DNA from: Zetaproteobacteria bacterium
GTDB taxonomy: Bacteria > Pseudomonadota > Zetaproteobacteria > Mariprofundales > Mariprofundaceae
Direction: 5' to 3'
NCBI GenBank assembly: GCA_002753275.1
Contig: PEAA01000020.1
Span: 1-35,758 of the forward strand
DNA: 35,758 nt
Below, piece after piece: positions 17,410 through 28,393 of this stretch. The notes beneath the pieces were generated by a model. That model saw only the letters and a program-made list of their open reading frames with translations. It was not told the DNA's origin and ran no database searches. Position numbers and translations under genes: made by a program. How positions within the stretch are numbered: position 1 is the first letter of the stretch; each line of letters starts with the position of its first letter.

Positions 17410-18738
17410 CTAAGCATCGTCAAATACAGGCTCAGCAATAAGATCATACGCGCTTGAACCCACAATCAGCGCATCAACAAACATCCCCGGTTCAACATCG
17501 GTCACGCCGGGGAGCAGCACCGTACCATCGACCTCTGGGGCATCTGCATAGGTGCGTCCTACAGCACCATCAGCGCCCACTTCATCGATCAGCACCACCA
17601 TCTCATAACCCACCTTTTCCGCCAATTTTTGCGCACTGATCTCAGCCTGTAACAACATAAACGCTTCCAAACGCCGCGTTTTTTCCTCTTCTGGCAGATG
17701 ATTGGGCAGATGATTGGCTTGCGCCCCCGCCACATCCGAATAGGTAAAGCAACCGACACGATCCAGTTTTGCCACACGAATAAAATCGAGCAACTCATTA
17801 AAATCCCGCTCACTCTCACCCGGGAAGCCGACGATAAATGTCGAACGCAAAGCGATCTCTGGGCAAACATCCCGCCAGCCCGCAATACGCTCAAGCATCG
17901 ATTCGTGATCGCCTGGGCGCTTCATCGCTCCCAATACCGATTTAGAGGCATGCTGCAATGGAATATCAAGGTAGGGTAAAATCAAACCATCACGCATCAA
18001 AGGAATCAAATCATCAACATGTGGATAGGGATAAACATAGTGCATGCGCACCCACGCATCGAGTTTGCCTAACTCCTCCGCCAACTGATACATTCGCGTT
18101 GCCACCGGCCGACCATCGACAAAGCCGGTGCGATATTTAAGATCAACGCCATAGGCCGAAGTATCTTGAGACACCACCAGCAACTCTTTGACGCCATCAG
18201 CCACCAAGTTTTTCGCCTCGGCAACGACATCGGTAATACCGCGACTGACCAACTTACCACGCAGATCAGGAATAATACAGAAACTGCAACTGTGATTGCA
18301 TCCTTCAGAGATCTTCAAATAAGCATAATGGCGCGGGGTCAGCTTCACCCCTGATGTAGGCACCAAATCTTGATGCGGATCAAAAGCAGGTGGGGCAACC
18401 ACCGCATGCACCGCCTCCATCACGGCTTCATACTCATGCGGCCCCGTCACCGCGAGTACGCCAGGATGGCGCGATGTCACCACTTGTGCATTTTTACCCA
18501 AGCAACCGGTCACGATCACTTTACCATGTTTTTCAAGGGCTTCACCAATCGCATCCAACGACTCTTCAACCGCTGACTCGATGAAACCACAGGTATTAAT
18601 CACCACCACATCAGCATCGTGGTAATCACCACTAAAACGGTAACCTTCAACCTTCAGTTGCGTTAAAATGCGTTCAGAATCAACCGTTGCCTTAGGGCAA
18701 CCCAAACTTACAAAACCAATTACAGGAACATTTGTCAT
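17410..18738 (-). CDS. rimO: Ribosomal protein S12 methylthiotransferase RimO
   Basis: A radical-SAM enzyme with two Fe-S clusters that adds a methylthio group to an Asp of ribosomal protein S12. The 442-residue protein has an N-terminal UPF0004 domain with Cys14, Cys50 and Cys79. The radical-SAM motif follows as Cys147, Cys151 and Cys154 in [13 protein letters not shown], and a C-terminal TRAM domain is present. [15 protein letters not shown] and [10 protein letters not shown] distinguish it from MiaB. ATG at 18738 lacks a strong ribosome-binding site. The target S12 (rpsL, with its Asp89) is also in the window, and SUF would supply the clusters. Confidence 0.96.
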   Translation of the reverse strand: MTNVPVIGFVSLGCPKATVDSERILTQLKVEGYRFSGDYHDADVVVINTCGFIESAVEESLDAIGEALEKHGKVIVTGCLGKNAQVVTSRHPGVLAVTGPHEYEAVMEAVHAVVAPPAFDPHQDLVPTSGVKLTPRHYAYLKISEGCNHSCSFCIIPDLRGKLVSRGITDVVAEAKNLVADGVKELLVVSQDTSAYGVDLKYRTGFVDGRPVATRMYQLAEELGKLDAWVRMHYVYPYPHVDDLIPLMRDGLILPYLDIPLQHASKSVLGAMKRPGDHESMLERIAGWRDVCPEIALRSTFIVGFPGESERDFNELLDFIRVAKLDRVGCFTYSDVAGAQANHLPNHLPEEEKTRRLEAFMLLQAEISAQKLAEKVGYEMVVLIDEVGADGAVGRTYADAPEVDGTVLLPGVTDVEPGMFVDALIVGSSAYDLIAEPVFDDA

Positions 18739-18797
18739 GGTGCGACGCTGCTAATTTCACCATTTGTCGTCAACTCTCCTGCAAACAACCCTGCTAA

Positions 18798-20354
<1,557 letters not shown>

Positions 20355-20362
20355 TCAAACAA

Positions 20363-21910
20363 ATGGATAAAATTCTCATTCTTGATTTTGGATCACAATA
20401 CAGTCAGTTGATTGCCCGCCGCGTACGCGAAGCCAATGTTTACAGTGAACTGCACGGTTGGGACATGAGCGAAGAGGATATTCGTGCCTTTGGAGCCAAA
20501 GGGATCATCCTCTCGGGCGGTCCCAACTCAGTCTATGAACATGAGACACCCACTGCACCCCAAGTTGTCTTCGAACTGGGCATTCCAGTGCTTGGTATCT
20601 GCTATGGTATGCAAACTATGGCCGCACAACTCGGTGGCCGCGTTGAGACCGGGGATGTGCGTGAATTTGGTTATGCCCAAATTATCACTTCTGGCAACTC
20701 GGCACTGTTAAAGGGTGTTGAAGACAAAGAAAATGGCATCTTAGATGTATGGATGTCCCACGGCGATAAAGTCACCGCCCTTCCTGAAGGTTTTCATGTC
20801 ATTTGTGCCAATGACTCCACACCGATTGCTGGTATGGCCGATGAACAACGCCGCTTTTATGCGCTGCAATTTCACCCAGAAGTGACCCATACCCATCAAG
20901 GGAAAACGATTTTATCGCGTTTTGTACACACCATTTGCAACTGTTCAAATGGGTGGAACATGCCCAACTACATTGATGAAGCGGTGGCTAAAATTCGTCA
21001 ACAAGTGGGCAGCGAAGAGGTGATTCTTGGCCTTTCAGGCGGTGTCGATTCATCAGTTGCTGCAGCACTGCTCCAACGCGCTATTGGGGATCAACTGACC
21101 TGTATTTTTGTTGACAACGGTTTGCTTCGTTTGAACGAAGGTAACCAAGTGATGCAAATTTTTGCAGAAAACCTTGGCGTCAAGGTTGACCGTGTCGATG
21201 CAGAAGATCGTTTTTTAGATGCGCTTGCCGGTGTCGCGGACCCTGAAACCAAACGGAAAATTATTGGCCGTGAATTTGTGCACATTTTTCAAGAAGAGTC
21301 CGCACACATGCCCAATGCCAAGTGGTTAGCCCAAGGAACCATCTACCCTGATGTCATCGAATCCGCAGGATCCAAAACCAACAAGGCGCACACGATTAAA
21401 AGCCACCATAATGTCGGCGGTTTACCCGACACGCTGCATTTAAAGCTGCTTGAACCCTTGCGCGACCTCTTCAAGGATGAGGTGCGTGAACTTGGCGTCG
21501 CATTGGGGTTGCCGCATGAGATGGTCTATCGCCATCCCTTCCCAGGGCCGGGGCTTGGCGTACGCATTTTGGGCGAAGTTAAAAAAGAGTATGCCAATCT
21601 TTTACGCCGTGCCGATGCGATCTTTATTGAAGAGTTACGCGCCTCAGGTTGGTATGACAAAACATCCCAAGCATTCACCGTTTTCCTCCCGGTTAAATCG
21701 GTGGGCGTAATGGGTGATGGTCGTACTTACGAATGGGTTGTTGCCCTACGCGCAGTGCAAACGCAAGACTTTATGACCGCACATTGGGCAGAACTTCCCC
21801 ATGCGCTACTTGGAAAAGTTTCCAACCGTATTATCAACGAAGTGCGCGGTATCAACCGTGTTGTTTATGATGTATCAGGAAAACCACCCGCCACCATCGA
21901 GTGGGAATAA
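20363..21910 (+). CDS. guaA: GMP synthase (glutamine-hydrolysing)
   Basis: Converts XMP to GMP using ATP and ammonia from glutamine. The 515-residue protein joins an N-terminal class I glutamine amidotransferase domain (nucleophile Cys80 in LGICYGMQ, and FHPEV) to an ATP-pyrophosphatase domain with P-loop [11 protein letters not shown]. The C-terminal dimerisation domain has [13 protein letters not shown] and the ending PPATIEWE. The start ATG is 8 bases after guaB, so co-expression is near certain. Nothing is unusual. Confidence 0.98.
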   Translation: MDKILILDFGSQYSQLIARRVREANVYSELHGWDMSEEDIRAFGAKGIILSGGPNSVYEHETPTAPQVVFELGIPVLGICYGMQTMAAQLGGRVETGDVREFGYAQIITSGNSALLKGVEDKENGILDVWMSHGDKVTALPEGFHVICANDSTPIAGMADEQRRFYALQFHPEVTHTHQGKTILSRFVHTICNCSNGWNMPNYIDEAVAKIRQQVGSEEVILGLSGGVDSSVAAALLQRAIGDQLTCIFVDNGLLRLNEGNQVMQIFAENLGVKVDRVDAEDRFLDALAGVADPETKRKIIGREFVHIFQEESAHMPNAKWLAQGTIYPDVIESAGSKTNKAHTIKSHHNVGGLPDTLHLKLLEPLRDLFKDEVRELGVALGLPHEMVYRHPFPGPGLGVRILGEVKKEYANLLRRADAIFIEELRASGWYDKTSQAFTVFLPVKSVGVMGDGRTYEWVVALRAVQTQDFMTAHWAELPHALLGKVSNRIINEVRGINRVVYDVSGKPPATIEWE

Positions 21911-21926
21911 TCAAATAGGACGAACT

Positions 21927-22646
21927 ATGCAATCAACTTTTTTTAAACGCACCCTCTTAACAGCCTCAATCTGCACCTCGCTGCTGGCCTGTTCTGCATC
22001 TTCTCAAGCGGAAAACACCCCCGTCAAACTGGAATCAGAAGCGGCCAAATTCAGCTATGCCATGGGCATGGATATTGGTACATCACTTCAACGCTTGAAT
22101 CTTGAGTGGGATGAAAAAGCACTGATTGAGGGGCTAATCACCTCTTTGAAAGCAGGTGATATGCGCCTTACCGCAGAGCAAGCGGAAGCGGCCAAAAAGG
22201 TTGTCTTTGAGCGATTAAAGAAAGAGGCGCAAGAGAAGCAAGCGGCAGCCAGCAGTGATAACCTGAAAGAAGGTGCCAAATACATGGTTGAAAATGGTAA
22301 AAAAGAGGGCGTGACAACAACCGACAGTGGCTTGCAGTATGAAGTCATCACCATGGGCGATGGCCCCAAACCGAAGGCCACCGATAAAGTAAAAGTTCAC
22401 TACAAAGGCACCCTTCTCAATGGTGCCGAATTTGACAGCTCTTACAGCCGTGGTGAACCGATCAGCTTCCCGCTCAACCAAGTGATTCCTGGCTGGACAG
22501 AAGGCGTTCAATTGATGCCTGTTGGCAGTAAATTCCGCTTTGTCATTCCCTCGAAGCTCGCCTATGGCGAACAGGGTGCTGGCCCCGTAATTGGCCCCAA
22601 CTCAACATTGGTCTTTGAAGTTGAACTCCTGGATATTGAAAAATAA
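21927..22646 (+). CDS. FKBP-type peptidyl-prolyl isomerase, Mip-like lipoprotein
   Basis: A 239-residue prolyl isomerase that assists folding of envelope proteins. The N-terminus is a signal peptide ending in lipobox L-L-A-Cys22, so it should be a lipidated membrane-anchored protein. Residues about 33-125 form the charged helical FKBP-N dimerisation region seen in Mip. Residues about 130-239 form the FKBP domain, with VHYKGTLLNGAEFDSSY, NQVIPGWTEGVQLMPVG and SKLAYGEQGAG. I chose ATG 21927, just after AGGA; the open frame before it overlaps guaA and lacks support. It follows guaA by 16 bases and precedes ffh by 25. Confidence 0.94.
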   Translation: MQSTFFKRTLLTASICTSLLACSASSQAENTPVKLESEAAKFSYAMGMDIGTSLQRLNLEWDEKALIEGLITSLKAGDMRLTAEQAEAAKKVVFERLKKEAQEKQAAASSDNLKEGAKYMVENGKKEGVTTTDSGLQYEVITMGDGPKPKATDKVKVHYKGTLLNGAEFDSSYSRGEPISFPLNQVIPGWTEGVQLMPVGSKFRFVIPSKLAYGEQGAGPVIGPNSTLVFEVELLDIEK

Positions 22647-22671
22647 TTGATCGAACCCTGAGGACTTTCAT

Positions 22672-24045
22672 ATGTTTGATAACTTAACCGACAGCATTGG
22701 TAACATTTCGGAAAAGATTCGTGGCTCCGCCCGTGTCACCGAAGAGGATCTCAACACCACCCTGCGCGACATGCGCATGGCACTTCTTGAGGCAGATGTC
22801 GCCTTGCCTGTTGTCAAACATCTGATTGATGACATTCGTGAACGCGCCTTAGGCGCTGAAGTTGCAAAATCGCTCAATCCCGGTCAAGTCATCATCAAGA
22901 TTGTCCATGATGCCTTGGCCGAGATTTTGGGCGGTAAACGCACAGAATTGAATACATCCAAAATTCCTTCCGTCATTATGCTTTGCGGCTTACAAGGCGC
23001 AGGAAAAACAACCACGGCGGGCAAACTGGCAAAACTGCTGACATCGCAGGGCAAAAAAGTGGCCATGACCAGTGTGGATGCCACCCGCCCTGCCGCTCGC
23101 GAACAGTTGGAAATTTTAGCGGGGCAAGTTGATGTCCCCTACTTGCATGGTGAAGGAACCACCCCAGCCGACATGGCTGTTTCTGCACTGCGTTTGGCGC
23201 AGCTCAATGGTAGCCACATTCTCATTCTGGATACCGCTGGACGCCAAGTGGTTGATAGCGACCTCATGGATGAGATTTTCGCTGTATCGGTGCGTGTACA
23301 ACCGACCGAGCAGCTATTGGTTCTTGATAGTATGGTGGGGCAAACAGCCCTTCCCATTGCCACCCAGTTCCATGAGCGCTTACAACTGACGGGCTGTATT
23401 CTCACCAAAACAGATGCTGATGTACGAGGTGGTGCGGCCCTTTCCGTCGCCCATGCGACCAAGGTTCCCGTTCGTTTTGTTGGTACAGGTGAAAAGATTG
23501 AAGCATTTGAGGCCTTTGATCCACAACGGATGGCGGGGCGCATTTTAGGGCAAGGTGACATCGTTGGCCTGGTTGAAAAAGTTCAAGCGGGTGTTGATCA
23601 AAAGCAGGCAGAAAAACTTGCCGAAAAGGTCAAAAAAGGTTCTTTCGACCTCATGGATTTTGCCGAACAGATCGATCAAATGAAAAAAATGGGCGGCATG
23701 GCTTCGATGATGAAGATGCTACCTGGTGTCAAACTTCCTGCGGATGCAATGGAGCAGATGGATGATAAACCGATGCGACGCATGCAGGCGATTATCTACT
23801 CTATGACCCCAAAAGAGCGTGTTCGCCCGGCACTTATCAATGGTAGTCGTAAAAAGCGTATTGCGGCGGGTTCAGGCACCACCATTCAAGACATTAATAA
23901 ACTCCTCAAACAATTTACACAGATGCAAAAAATGATGAAAAAAATGAAGGGTGGACGCGGAAAACAGATGATGCGCTCACTGGCTGGCAGGTTAGGCATT
24001 CCTGGTGGCATGCCTCCTGGTGGAATGATACCTCCCAAGCAATAA
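22672..24045 (+). CDS. ffh: Signal recognition particle protein Ffh
   Basis: The SRP GTPase that binds signal sequences of nascent membrane proteins and 4.5S RNA, and docks with FtsY. The 457-residue protein has an N-domain (1-90) and a G-domain with P-loop GLQGAGKTTTAGKLA (106-120), DTAGR (187-191), TKTD (245-248) and GTGEK. The methionine-rich M-domain contains GSGTTIQDINKLLKQF. Two normally strict segments differ: RQVVDSDLMDE replaces the usual RLH.D.ELM.E, and TKTDADVRGGAALS replaces TKLDGDARGGAALS. All catalytic residues are kept, so it should be functional. ATG 22672 follows GAGGA. A terminator follows 2 bases after the stop. Confidence 0.97.
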   Translation: MFDNLTDSIGNISEKIRGSARVTEEDLNTTLRDMRMALLEADVALPVVKHLIDDIRERALGAEVAKSLNPGQVIIKIVHDALAEILGGKRTELNTSKIPSVIMLCGLQGAGKTTTAGKLAKLLTSQGKKVAMTSVDATRPAAREQLEILAGQVDVPYLHGEGTTPADMAVSALRLAQLNGSHILILDTAGRQVVDSDLMDEIFAVSVRVQPTEQLLVLDSMVGQTALPIATQFHERLQLTGCILTKTDADVRGGAALSVAHATKVPVRFVGTGEKIEAFEAFDPQRMAGRILGQGDIVGLVEKVQAGVDQKQAEKLAEKVKKGSFDLMDFAEQIDQMKKMGGMASMMKMLPGVKLPADAMEQMDDKPMRRMQAIIYSMTPKERVRPALINGSRKKRIAAGSGTTIQDINKLLKQFTQMQKMMKKMKGGRGKQMMRSLAGRLGIPGGMPPGGMIPPKQ

Positions 24046-24047
24046 AC

Positions 24048-24081
24048 AAAAAAACGCCTCAATCACCGAGGCGTTTTTTTT
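24048..24081. terminator. Bidirectional intrinsic terminator between ffh and the peroxidase gene
   Basis: A perfect 13-bp stem: seven A plus CGCCTC (24048-24060), loop AATCACC, then GAGGCG plus seven T (24068-24080), with one more T. The core GC stem is flanked by A and T runs, so it works on both strands. It ends ffh (plus) and the convergent cytochrome c peroxidase gene (minus). Confidence 0.93.
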
Positions 24082-24093
24082 GCAATAGATCAA

Positions 24094-25074
24094 TTAATCC
24101 TTCCAGTTCAAGGCATGGCCCGCAGGACGAGGCAACACAGGATAGATCACTTTAGGAGCTTCACCAGTCAATGTTTTGAGAAATTCGACAATATCCGATA
24201 CATCCGACTCTTCCAGCTCTGTATCCAACTGAACTTTGGCCATAACCCGCACAGCTTCGGCAAGTGTTTTGGCTGATCCATCATGAAAATAGGGGGCTGT
24301 CATCGCCACATTACGCCATGATTGAACACGAAAAAGGTGATCATCACCCTTGTCATGGGTCACAGATTTCAAACCATTATCGGAACCATAAGCAAACTTC
24401 ACAAACGCATTGTTGGTAAACAAATCCCCTGAATGGCAACTTGTACAACCCACTTCCTCAACCTTCTGCATACCGCGCTGTGCTGCTGCTGAGATTGTCC
24501 CTTCACCCCGCGCAAATTTATCAAACGGTGCATTGGGAGTAATCAAGGTACGCTCAAAGGCTGCTATCGCTTTGGCCATATTGTCATAAGTAAAACTATT
24601 TTTACCAAAAACAGCTTGAAAAAGGGGTTCATAGCCCGCCTCTTTCAGCTGCGCCATCACACTCTCTGCATCCTTTGAAGACATCTCGACAGGATTAAGT
24701 GGTGGACCCTTTGCCTGGTCTTCTAGCAAAGGTGCACGGCCATCCCAAAACTGTTTACTCCAAAAAGCAGCATTGAAAACAGTGGGTGCATTACGCCCAC
24801 CGCGTTGCCACTGATGACCAATCGAAAACTGCTGATTATCAACGCCCCAAGTGCCAAGATTATGGCATGAGTTACATGAAAATTCGCCACTCTTCGAAAG
24901 TGCGGGTTCAAAATAGAGCTGTTTACCCAACGCTATTTTCGCCTCACCCATCGGATTATTACTCGGTACAGGAACCTGCGTAGGCAGTGGTGCCATCCCC
25001 TCTGGAATCGTAGCCGCAAATAATGATGTTCCCAATATGCATAGCGATGCAACCAACAAAAGTATTCTCTTCAT
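24094..25074 (-). CDS. Di-haem cytochrome c peroxidase (MauG/CCP family)
   Basis: A periplasmic enzyme that reduces hydrogen peroxide with electrons from cytochrome c. The 326-residue precursor has a signal peptide (about 1-20, MKRILLLVASLCILGTSLFA) and two c-type haem sites: C67NSC70H71 and C210TSC213H214. Family landmarks RNAPTVFNAAFW, FWDGRAPLLEDQA and APYFHDGSAKTLAEAV are intact. ATG 25074 follows GAGGGGG. It sits downstream of ccoS and may have its own promoter (25186-25215). Its position beside a high-affinity oxidase fits peroxide removal during low-oxygen respiration (inference). Confidence 0.95.
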   Translation of the reverse strand: MKRILLLVASLCILGTSLFAATIPEGMAPLPTQVPVPSNNPMGEAKIALGKQLYFEPALSKSGEFSCNSCHNLGTWGVDNQQFSIGHQWQRGGRNAPTVFNAAFWSKQFWDGRAPLLEDQAKGPPLNPVEMSSKDAESVMAQLKEAGYEPLFQAVFGKNSFTYDNMAKAIAAFERTLITPNAPFDKFARGEGTISAAAQRGMQKVEEVGCTSCHSGDLFTNNAFVKFAYGSDNGLKSVTHDKGDDHLFRVQSWRNVAMTAPYFHDGSAKTLAEAVRVMAKVQLDTELEESDVSDIVEFLKTLTGEAPKVIYPVLPRPAGHALNWKD

Positions 25075-25185
25075 TTGATACGCCCCCTCTTTTAAAGAAA
25101 CACAAAAAATGGATGTAATTTTTTGTTATCGGCAACGATAATTGTCATTAATTGCGATGTCTAGAGAAAACAACTAAGCATGAAT

Positions 25186-25215
25186 ATAATAATATAACAA
25201 TATCTATTCGCTCAA
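25186..25215 (-). promoter_or_regulatory. Possible promoter of the peroxidase gene
   Basis: Minus-strand TTGAGC (25210-25215, 4 of 6) and TATTAT (25186-25191, 5 of 6) are 18 bases apart. They lie just after the ccoS stop and leave a leader of about 105 bases. The region is very AT-rich, so chance matches are likely. Confidence 0.35.
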
Positions 25216-25235
25216 AAAAGTTGGCGTTCTTTTTC

Positions 25236-25409
25236 TTATTCCTGATCGTGCCGTCTTTTTGAAGAGGGCATGTCATCATCATCTAGAATCCGATGGGCAG
25301 GCCCCTCCATATCGTCATACTGACCGCTTTTAACCGCCCAAAAAAAGAGCACTACGCCCACGAGCCCCAACAAAATCATCCCAGGAATCAAGCCAAAAAT
25401 AACATCCAC
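25236..25409 (-). CDS. ccoS: cbb3 oxidase maturation protein CcoS
   Basis: A 57-residue single-pass membrane protein needed for cofactor insertion into cbb3 oxidase in studied species. It starts at GTG 25409 with a full AGGAGG overlapping the ccoI stop, giving MDVIFGLIPGMILLGLVG. One membrane helix (about residues 4-26) is followed by the CcoS signature FFWAVKSGQYDDMEGPAHRIL, then an acidic DDDD and a basic tail. It lies 9 bases after ccoI, in the expected ccoGHIS order. Confidence 0.93.
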   Translation of the reverse strand: MDVIFGLIPGMILLGLVGVVLFFWAVKSGQYDDMEGPAHRILDDDDMPSSKRRHDQE

Positions 25410-25418
25410 CTAAACCTC

Positions 25419-27860
25419 CTACCCTTTCACATGCCGCATTCGCTGCCGAATCCAAACCGCATTGCCAATCACCAACAATGAACTTATCGGCATCGCAATG
25501 GCCGCAAACACCGGCGTAATCAACGCTGCCATCGCCATCGGTAAAAGAATCACATTATAGCCAAGGGAGAACATGAGATTGTGACGAATCGTCCTCATCG
25601 CGATCGTTGATAACGCCATTGCCCATGCAACACGGGATAACCGCGACCCAACAAGAATCATATCCGCACACGCCATAGAGACATCCATCCCTGAACCCAT
25701 CGCCATGCTCACATCACTCGCAGCAAGTGCAGGGGCATCATTGACACCATCCCCGATCATCAAGACGACTTCTCCACAATCCTGCAACTGTTGAATATAG
25801 CGAAGTTTTTCATCTGGGTGCACACCAGCAACAATCGACATCTCCACCCCCAATGCATCACGCAATCCTTCAGCCGCCAATGCAGTATCGCCTGTTAACA
25901 TTGTCACGCGCACACCTTCAACAATAAGCTGCTGCAACAAGGGCCGTGCATCTTCACGCAATTGATCTCGCAAATGAATAATACCCATCACCTGATCATC
26001 TTCAGCCACCCACACCACCATCCCCGGTTTCGACGCCACCTCTTGCAACCATTGCAAGCCAGCATCAGGGAGTTCACAGGCAAGATGCACCATAAAGGCA
26101 TGGCTGCCAATGGCAATGCGCCGGTCCTTAACCATTGCTGACACCCCATAACCCACATCCATGGCAAAACCTTCCGCGGCTATCAAAGGCCACTGTCGTG
26201 TTGCTTTCATCACCGCTTTGGCAATCGGATGGCTCGAAAACTGCTCAACAGCGGCGCACTTTTGTAACAACATATCCACCTCACCATCGCGTGACCACAC
26301 GCTGGTAATCTCCATTTTACCGACGGTAAGGGTGCCCGTCTTATCGAACACCACATGCGAAACCTTGCTCATTCGCTCCAATGCATGGCCATGCCGAACC
26401 AATACCCCATGTTTGGCTCCGACCCCCACCGCAGCCGCAATTCCCATCGGTGTCGCCAGCCCTAAAGCACATGGGCATGTAATGATTAACACCGATACCG
26501 CCGCCAACACCGCCGTATGCAGGTCAACAGAGAACCAATAGAGGAAAGTGATCAACGCCAACAATAATGTCACCGCAACAAACCAAGGTACAATGCGATC
26601 GGCCAACTGCTGCACCTCAGCTCTGGAGCCTTGTGCTGCTTCCACAAGCGCAACAATATTGGCAAGTGCCGTCTCAGAACCGACACCTTCCACGCGCATA
26701 GTGAAGGCACCATCACCATTCACCGATCCCGCCACCACCGACGCACCGCTCCCCTTGGCAAGCGGAAGCGATTCGCCACTAAGCATCGACTCATCGACAT
26801 GACCATGGCCATCAACGATGACTCCATCGGCAGGAATTTTATCCCCGGGGGTAATGCGTAGCAGATCTCCGCGTTGTAAGGCTTGTACAGAAACCCGCTC
26901 AACCGCGCCATTCTGCAACATTCGATTGGCCATGCGTGGTTGCAACTGCATCAATTTCATCGCTGCCGATGCAGCATTGCGTTTAGAGGCTCCTTCAAGA
27001 TAACGACCTATTAAAATCACAAACAGAAATGTCACCAAGGTATCAAAATAGACTTCGCCCAATCCATACCACGCAATCCATGTCGAATAACTCCATGTCA
27101 TCAACGCACCAAGGGCAATGGGGAGGTCCATCGTTAGATATCCTCGCTTCACACCTGCCCATGCCGCTGTAAAAAAGGGGCTGCCTGAATAGAGTAGAAC
27201 CGCTGTCCCAATCCAAAAAGAGACCCATTGAAAGAAATATTTATGCGCAAGATCGATCCCTGAAAAGGCCCCCGCGTAGAGCGCAATGGAGATCCACATG
27301 ATATTCATCGCGCCAAAGCCCGCAAAAGCCATGCGAAACAACAACGCGCGATTTTTTCGTTTATATTGCCCCTCGGCTGCCTCTTCATTAAATGGAACCG
27401 CCGCATACCCCATTTGGGCCAATCGCTGTAAAAGGGTCGACAACGGCACAGCATCACCATCCCAACGCAACAACAAACGGTGGTGCGCCAGATTAACCTC
27501 CGCTTTCACCACCCCTTTTATTTGATGCATCACCTTTTCAATCAGCCAAACACAGGCCGCGCAATGGATCCCCTCAATCAAGAGGGTTGCCTCTTTGCAA
27601 CCATTGTTCAGGATAGTAACAAAGGTGCCTTGCACATCGGCAAGATCATACTCCGATAACGCATCGGCAATTTCAGGCGGTGGGGCTCCAGAAGGTTGAT
27701 AATTTTCACGCCCATAAAAATCACTCAGACCAGCATCATGAATCATCAGACAGACCATTTTGCACCCCTGGCAACAGAATGATCTCAACACGCCTTGAAC
27801 TTCACCCGCACATGCCGTTTGCGGCAAAAGCGGCAAGCCGCAGTGATAACAACAACTCAT
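25419..27860 (-). CDS. ccoI: Copper-exporting P-type ATPase CcoI/FixI
   Basis: An inner-membrane Cu(I) P1B-type ATPase needed to metallate cbb3 oxidase. The 813-residue protein has an N-terminal Cys cluster (CCYHC...CCQGCKMVC, residues 3-37). A heavy-metal domain follows with Cys100-AA-Cys103 in GIHCAACVW. The membrane metal site is Cys462-Pro-Cys464, and the phosphorylated Asp506 is in DKTGTLTVG. TGDT (656-659) and GDGVNDAP (703-710) complete the ATPase motifs. About eight membrane segments are visible. ATG 27860 lies 27 bases after ccoH. The Cys-rich N-terminal extension plus a single HMA domain is the FixI arrangement rather than CopA. Confidence 0.95.
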   Translation of the reverse strand: MSCCYHCGLPLLPQTACAGEVQGVLRSFCCQGCKMVCLMIHDAGLSDFYGRENYQPSGAPPPEIADALSEYDLADVQGTFVTILNNGCKEATLLIEGIHCAACVWLIEKVMHQIKGVVKAEVNLAHHRLLLRWDGDAVPLSTLLQRLAQMGYAAVPFNEEAAEGQYKRKNRALLFRMAFAGFGAMNIMWISIALYAGAFSGIDLAHKYFFQWVSFWIGTAVLLYSGSPFFTAAWAGVKRGYLTMDLPIALGALMTWSYSTWIAWYGLGEVYFDTLVTFLFVILIGRYLEGASKRNAASAAMKLMQLQPRMANRMLQNGAVERVSVQALQRGDLLRITPGDKIPADGVIVDGHGHVDESMLSGESLPLAKGSGASVVAGSVNGDGAFTMRVEGVGSETALANIVALVEAAQGSRAEVQQLADRIVPWFVAVTLLLALITFLYWFSVDLHTAVLAAVSVLIITCPCALGLATPMGIAAAVGVGAKHGVLVRHGHALERMSKVSHVVFDKTGTLTVGKMEITSVWSRDGEVDMLLQKCAAVEQFSSHPIAKAVMKATRQWPLIAAEGFAMDVGYGVSAMVKDRRIAIGSHAFMVHLACELPDAGLQWLQEVASKPGMVVWVAEDDQVMGIIHLRDQLREDARPLLQQLIVEGVRVTMLTGDTALAAEGLRDALGVEMSIVAGVHPDEKLRYIQQLQDCGEVVLMIGDGVNDAPALAASDVSMAMGSGMDVSMACADMILVGSRLSRVAWAMALSTIAMRTIRHNLMFSLGYNVILLPMAMAALITPVFAAIAMPISSLLVIGNAVWIRQRMRHVKG

Positions 27861-27887
27861 CGGTCAAGGCTCAACGGTGCTGATCGA

Positions 27888-28379
27888 TCACGGCTTCTCG
27901 ACAAAGACCCGCTGAATCACCTCTTGCGATTTCCCCTCATGGGTAAACTGCGCTTTGACATCCCAAATACCCGGAAGATCAAACTGCGCCATTACTGCCA
28001 TCGTGCCCCGATCTTCCCATGCCATTGCCAATTCAAAATCTTTGCTTGCATCGCTGGGGCGATAAGCATGCAGCTTGGCTTCGCCTACCTCCATAGGATT
28101 CCCTTGCTGATCAATGGCATAGAGGCGGTAACGCTGCGGTTGATGGAGCTGCACTTTGGCAGGTGGCAAAATATTCAACCGCCAATGGGTTTCAACATCG
28201 GGTATTTGGTGAAAATAGTTTTTTCCCGTTTCATAATAGTCTTCCGCAACCAACCCAGGGTTGGAGAAGCCGGCAATCACACCCATGCCAATCGTTCCTA
28301 ACAAGGCGGTACCCACCAGCCCAACGATTCCCCAAAACCATGGGCTTTTAATATCTTCATGCAGATGTACTTTCGACAT
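27888..28379 (-). CDS. ccoH: cbb3 oxidase assembly protein FixH/CcoH
   Basis: A 163-residue protein with a cytoplasmic start (MSKVHLHEDIKSPWF), one membrane helix (about 14-38) and a periplasmic FixH domain with the landmark LVAEDYYETGKNYFHQ. CcoH-type proteins act in stability and assembly of cbb3 oxidase. It lies 14 bases downstream of ccoG and 27 upstream of ccoI, in the conserved order. I found no unusual features. Confidence 0.93.
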   Translation of the reverse strand: MSKVHLHEDIKSPWFWGIVGLVGTALLGTIGMGVIAGFSNPGLVAEDYYETGKNYFHQIPDVETHWRLNILPPAKVQLHQPQRYRLYAIDQQGNPMEVGEAKLHAYRPSDASKDFELAMAWEDRGTMAVMAQFDLPGIWDVKAQFTHEGKSQEVIQRVFVEKP

Positions 28380-28393
28380 ATAAACGCAAACTC

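Noticed and set aside
25126-25150. Fur box in the peroxidase leader
   Set aside because: TGACAAT matches one half of the Fur motif but the other half does not. The same place holds only a short 6-bp inverted repeat (TTATCG, GCAA, CGATAA).
27795-28301. 168-codon plus-strand frame over ccoI/ccoH
   Set aside because: Antisense to conserved ccoH and ccoI with no initiation signal.
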